Shown here: piece by piece, positions 15,324 to 17,281 of the stretch
How positions within the stretch are numbered: the first letter of the stretch is position 1
How the letters are laid out: each line of letters opens with the position of its first letter
Source: DASPTT01 sp035623275
GTDB lineage: Bacteria; Actinomycetota; Acidimicrobiia; Acidimicrobiales; UBA8190
Assembly: GCA_035623275.1 (NCBI GenBank)
Contig: DASPTT010000031.1
Coordinates: 1-17,281 of the forward strand
Reading direction: 5' to 3'
DNA: 17,281 bases
The notes under the pieces: model-generated
Databases searched by the model: none
Seen by the model: the letters and a program-made list of their open reading frames with translations, nothing else
What the model was told of the DNA's origin: nothing
Program-made: the position numbers and the translations under genes

Positions 15324-16313
15324 TCAGGCGCTGGCCTGCGCGCTGAAGTGGGCGCGGTACTGGCCCGGGGTGACACCCAAGGCGCGCTTGACACTGCGGT
15401 GGAGGGTCTCGACGGTCCCGAAGCCGCACGCGGCGGCGACGGCGGGCAGGGACCGGTCCGTCGTCTCGAGCAGGCGCCGCGCCGCCTCCAACCGCACGCC
15501 CTCGACGTAGGCGGCGGGCGGCACGCCCAGCTCGGCGCGAAAGGTCCGGGCGAAGTGGCGCGGGCTCATGGCGCAGCGCGTCGCCAGCGCGGGGACGCGC
15601 AGGTCCTCGGCGAGGTGGTCGGGGATCCATGCCTCGAGGTCCCGCAGCGTGCTGCGGCCGGGCCGCTGCGCGGCGAGCTGCGTGCTGAACTGCGCCTGGC
15701 CGCCTGGTCGCTGGACGAAGAGCACCAACCACCGCGCCACCTCGCGCGCCAGCGCGGGCCCGTGGTCGTCCTCGACGAGGCGCAGCGCCAGGTCCATGCC
15801 CGCCGTCACCCCCGCCGAGGTCCACACGTCGCCGTCGCGCACGAAGATGGGGTCGGGGTCGACGGTCACGGCCGGGAAGGCGGCCGCCAGCGTGTCGCAC
15901 TGGGACCAGTGGGTCGTGGCCCGGCGGCCGTCGAGCAGGCCCGCCCGGGCCAGGAGGAACGCCCCCGTGCACACCGAGGTCGTCCGTCGGCTGCGGGCCG
16001 CCGCGGTGCGGATCCATCCGACCAGCCGCTCGTCCGACAGCGCCTGGCGGGTGCCCTCGCCCCCCACCACCACGAGGGTGTCGATGGGACCGCGTCCGGC
16101 CTCGAGCCCGCCGTCGGCGGACAGCACGATGCCCGACGACGCCCGGAGGCCCGCCCCGTCGGGGGAGAGCACCTGGACGCGGTAGCGGTCCCCGGCGGGG
16201 AGCAAGCGGTTGGCGACGGCGAAGACCTCGGCCGGGCCGGTCAGGTCGAGGATCTGGAAGTCCTCGAACGCCACCATCACCACCCGCCGCCGGCCCGCCG
16301 TGCGCCTGCCCAT
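15324..16313 (-). CDS. GlxA-family transcriptional regulator (DJ-1/PfpI sensor plus AraC-type DNA-binding domain)
   Basis: Regulator of 329 residues. The N-terminal DJ-1/PfpI-like domain (about 11-190) keeps Cys115 in TTSVCTGAFLLARAGLLDG and the ATTHWSQ motif. The C-terminal AraC domain (about 225-325) has two helix-turn-helix units: LRVPALATRCAMSPRHFART (about 238-257) and RSLPAVAAACGFGTVETLHR (about 287-306), ending VTPGQYR. It probably senses a small molecule and controls its own operon with the DJ-1 enzyme. I chose ATG 16313 rather than GTG 16337 because a good promoter (-35 TTGCGG, 17-bp spacer, -10 CATGAT) lies just upstream with its start point at about the ATG; the GTG would lie inside the spacer. 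That implies a leaderless message. Whether the Cys is catalytic in this regulator is unknown; in many GlxA-type proteins it is not. Confidence 0.92.
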   Translation of the reverse strand: MGRRTAGRRRVVMVAFEDFQILDLTGPAEVFAVANRLLPAGDRYRVQVLSPDGAGLRASSGIVLSADGGLEAGRGPIDTLVVVGGEGTRQALSDERLVGWIRTAAARSRRTTSVCTGAFLLARAGLLDGRRATTHWSQCDTLAAAFPAVTVDPDPIFVRDGDVWTSAGVTAGMDLALRLVEDDHGPALAREVARWLVLFVQRPGGQAQFSTQLAAQRPGRSTLRDLEAWIPDHLAEDLRVPALATRCAMSPRHFARTFRAELGVPPAAYVEGVRLEAARRLLETTDRSLPAVAAACGFGTVETLHRSVKRALGVTPGQYRAHFSAQASA

Positions 16314-16319
16314 GGATGG

Positions 16320-16348
16320 ATCATGCGGGGTGGCCACCCTGTCCGCAA
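16320..16348 (-). promoter_or_regulatory. Promoter of the GlxA-family regulator gene
   Basis: On the minus strand, -35 TTGCGG (16348-16343), a 17-bp spacer and -10 CATGAT (16325-16320) precede ATG 16313 by six bases. Element quality and spacing are the best of any promoter in the window. Transcription would begin at or next to the start codon. Confidence 0.55.
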
Positions 16349-16371
16349 TGACAGGAACATGACGATTCCTG
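16338..16371. promoter_or_regulatory. Operator-like overlapping inverted repeats over the GlxA promoter
   Basis: CCTGTC (16338-16343) and GACAGG (16350-16355) form a perfect inverted repeat with a six-base gap, and the -35 element lies in that gap and left arm. CAGGAA (16352-16357) and TTCCTG (16366-16371) form a second inverted repeat with an eight-base gap that shares the middle arm. So three CCTG/CAGG half-sites alternate across 34 bp. Binding here would block the -35, which fits repression, most simply autoregulation by the neighbouring regulator. The binding protein is not known. Confidence 0.5.
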
Positions 16372-16388
16372 CCATCATCCGGCGACCC

Positions 16389-17281
16389 TCAGAGCACGGG
16401 CTCGCCCTTCTCCGCCTTGGGGCGCAGGATGGCGGCGAGGCGCTCGCGGTGGAAAGTGGCGTCGCCGAAGCGGACGCGGTCGAGCTGGGCGCGCTTGAGG
16501 TACAGGTGCAGGTCGTGCTCCCAGGTGAAGCCGATCCCGCCGTGGACCTGGAGGCCGCTGCCCATGACCCGGGCCGAGGCGTCGGAGCACCAGATCTTGG
16601 CCGCCGACGCGGCGGCGCGGGCCTCGGCGTCGTCCGCGCCCACCGCCCATGCGGCGTAATACGTCGTCGACCGCATGCCCTCCACGTCGACCAGCATGTC
16701 GGCGCACCGGTGCTTGACCGCCTGGAAGCTGCCGATGGGGCGGTCGAACTGCACCCGGTCCTTGGCGTACTCGACGGTCATGTCCAGCACGCGTGCCGCC
16801 GCCCCCAGCATCTCGGCGCACACGAGGGTCGCACCCCGGTCGACGAGTGCCTCGACCGACTCGCCGCCCCCGAGCCGCAGCGCGGGCGCGTCGGCGAAGG
16901 TCGTCCACGACATGGCGCGCGTGCGGTCCATCGCCGGCTCGCCCGGGGCCCGCGACGCCGCCTCGGTCGCCGTGGCGAAGAGCGCAGGGCCCTCCGCGTC
17001 GCGCCCGAGCACGACGAGCACGTCCGCGACCGGGCCGTCGACCACCGGGTCCGGCCGGCCGGTGAGCTGCCAGGGCGCGCCCGACGCACGGCCGCCGGCG
17101 CCGGCGGTCACGGCGTCGGCCCGGCGCGACCAGGCGATCGCCCCCACGGCCTCGCCCTCGGCCAGGGCGCGCCGCATGGCGCCCACCGTCGACTCGCCGA
17201 GCATGTCGTCCTCGGCGATCGCGCCGCGGCCGAGCGCGTCGTCCAGCTCGCCGAGGGCCAGGACGCTGCCCGCAAAGGGCA
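16389..17281 (-). CDS. Acyl-CoA dehydrogenase family protein (partial at right edge, possible beta-type subunit)
   Basis: The frame is open to the right edge; 296 residues plus stop are visible, starting at PFAGSVLALGELDDAL in the N-terminal domain. The C-terminal part is clear: YAKDRVQFDRPIGSFQAVKHR, then QVHGGIGFTWEHDLHLYLKRA. After that, where normal dehydrogenases have the (Y)EGT(A/S)xIQR motif, this protein has VRFGDATFHRERL, so the usual catalytic Glu is absent (Phe by my alignment). This pattern, with GFTWEHDLHLYLKR, is typical of the non-catalytic or beta-type subunits of mycobacterial heterotetrameric enzymes such as FadE27 and FadE28 (from memory). A stand-alone enzyme with another base cannot be excluded, as the rest is off-window. 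Its stop is 75 bp ahead of the regulator start, with the operator in the gap. Confidence 0.9.
   Translation of the reverse strand, partial: PFAGSVLALGELDDALGRGAIAEDDMLGESTVGAMRRALAEGEAVGAIAWSRRADAVTAGAGGRASGAPWQLTGRPDPVVDGPVADVLVVLGRDAEGPALFATATEAASRAPGEPAMDRTRAMSWTTFADAPALRLGGGESVEALVDRGATLVCAEMLGAAARVLDMTVEYAKDRVQFDRPIGSFQAVKHRCADMLVDVEGMRSTTYYAAWAVGADDAEARAAASAAKIWCSDASARVMGSGLQVHGGIGFTWEHDLHLYLKRAQLDRVRFGDATFHRERLAAILRPKAEKGEPVL

Noticed and set aside
15286..16017. Extension of the DJ-1/PfpI frame to 454 residues (possible two-domain protein)
   Set aside because: The extension is out of frame with the GlxA-family gene that clearly occupies this region, and AGGAG precedes ATG 15285.

Overview
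The window is one very GC-rich (about three quarters G+C) stretch with strongly G/C-biased third codon positions, many GTG starts, short intergenic gaps and overlapping genes. Together with a LivH-LivM fused permease, FadD/FadE/EchA acyl-CoA genes and TgpA-DUF58-MoxR genes, this points to an actinobacterium. Acidimicrobiia is my best guess, from memory of similar gene layouts rather than from a search. Eleven of the twelve protein genes are on the minus strand. I see no rRNA, tRNA, CRISPR array, insertion sequence or phage gene, and no gene-free stretch longer than 260 bases.

Layout from left to right. (1) 1-2444, minus: a branched-chain-amino-acid-type ABC uptake operon, with a lipoprotein substrate-binding protein followed by a permease that looks like LivH fused to LivM and runs off the left edge. 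(2) 2445-2704: the leader of that operon, which also holds a short stretch with coding-like base use and a 12-bp direct repeat. (3) 2705-7359, minus: MoxR-type AAA+ ATPase, DUF58 protein and TgpA-type membrane transglutaminase, a conserved and translationally coupled trio. (4) 7422-12966, minus: a tightly packed acyl-CoA catabolic run of FATP-like acyl-CoA synthetase, acyl-CoA dehydrogenase, crotonase and a fused alpha/beta CoA-transferase-fold protein that resembles IpdA and IpdB joined together. (5) 13010-14596, plus: a second acyl-CoA synthetase, divergent from the first across only 43 bp. (6) 14653-16313, minus: a GlxA-family AraC regulator and a DJ-1/PfpI (isonitrile-hydratase-like) enzyme that share the same sensor/enzyme fold. 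(7) 16389-17281, minus: a second acyl-CoA dehydrogenase, cut by the right edge.

How the parts may work together. The CoA ligases would activate a carboxylic acid, the dehydrogenase(s) and crotonase would carry out beta-oxidation steps, and the IpdAB-like protein would act on a CoA thioester, possibly opening a ring. The set recalls mycobacterial steroid (cholesterol side-chain and C/D-ring) catabolism. One dehydrogenase has features of the alpha-type and the other of the beta-type subunits of heterotetrameric steroid acyl-CoA dehydrogenases. The substrate cannot be read from the sequence. The most distinctive local signals are a GlxA promoter whose -35 sits inside an inverted repeat, paired leaderless-type promoters between the two synthetase genes, and four short 14-16-nt tandem repeats. 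I do not find a clearly new type of system.
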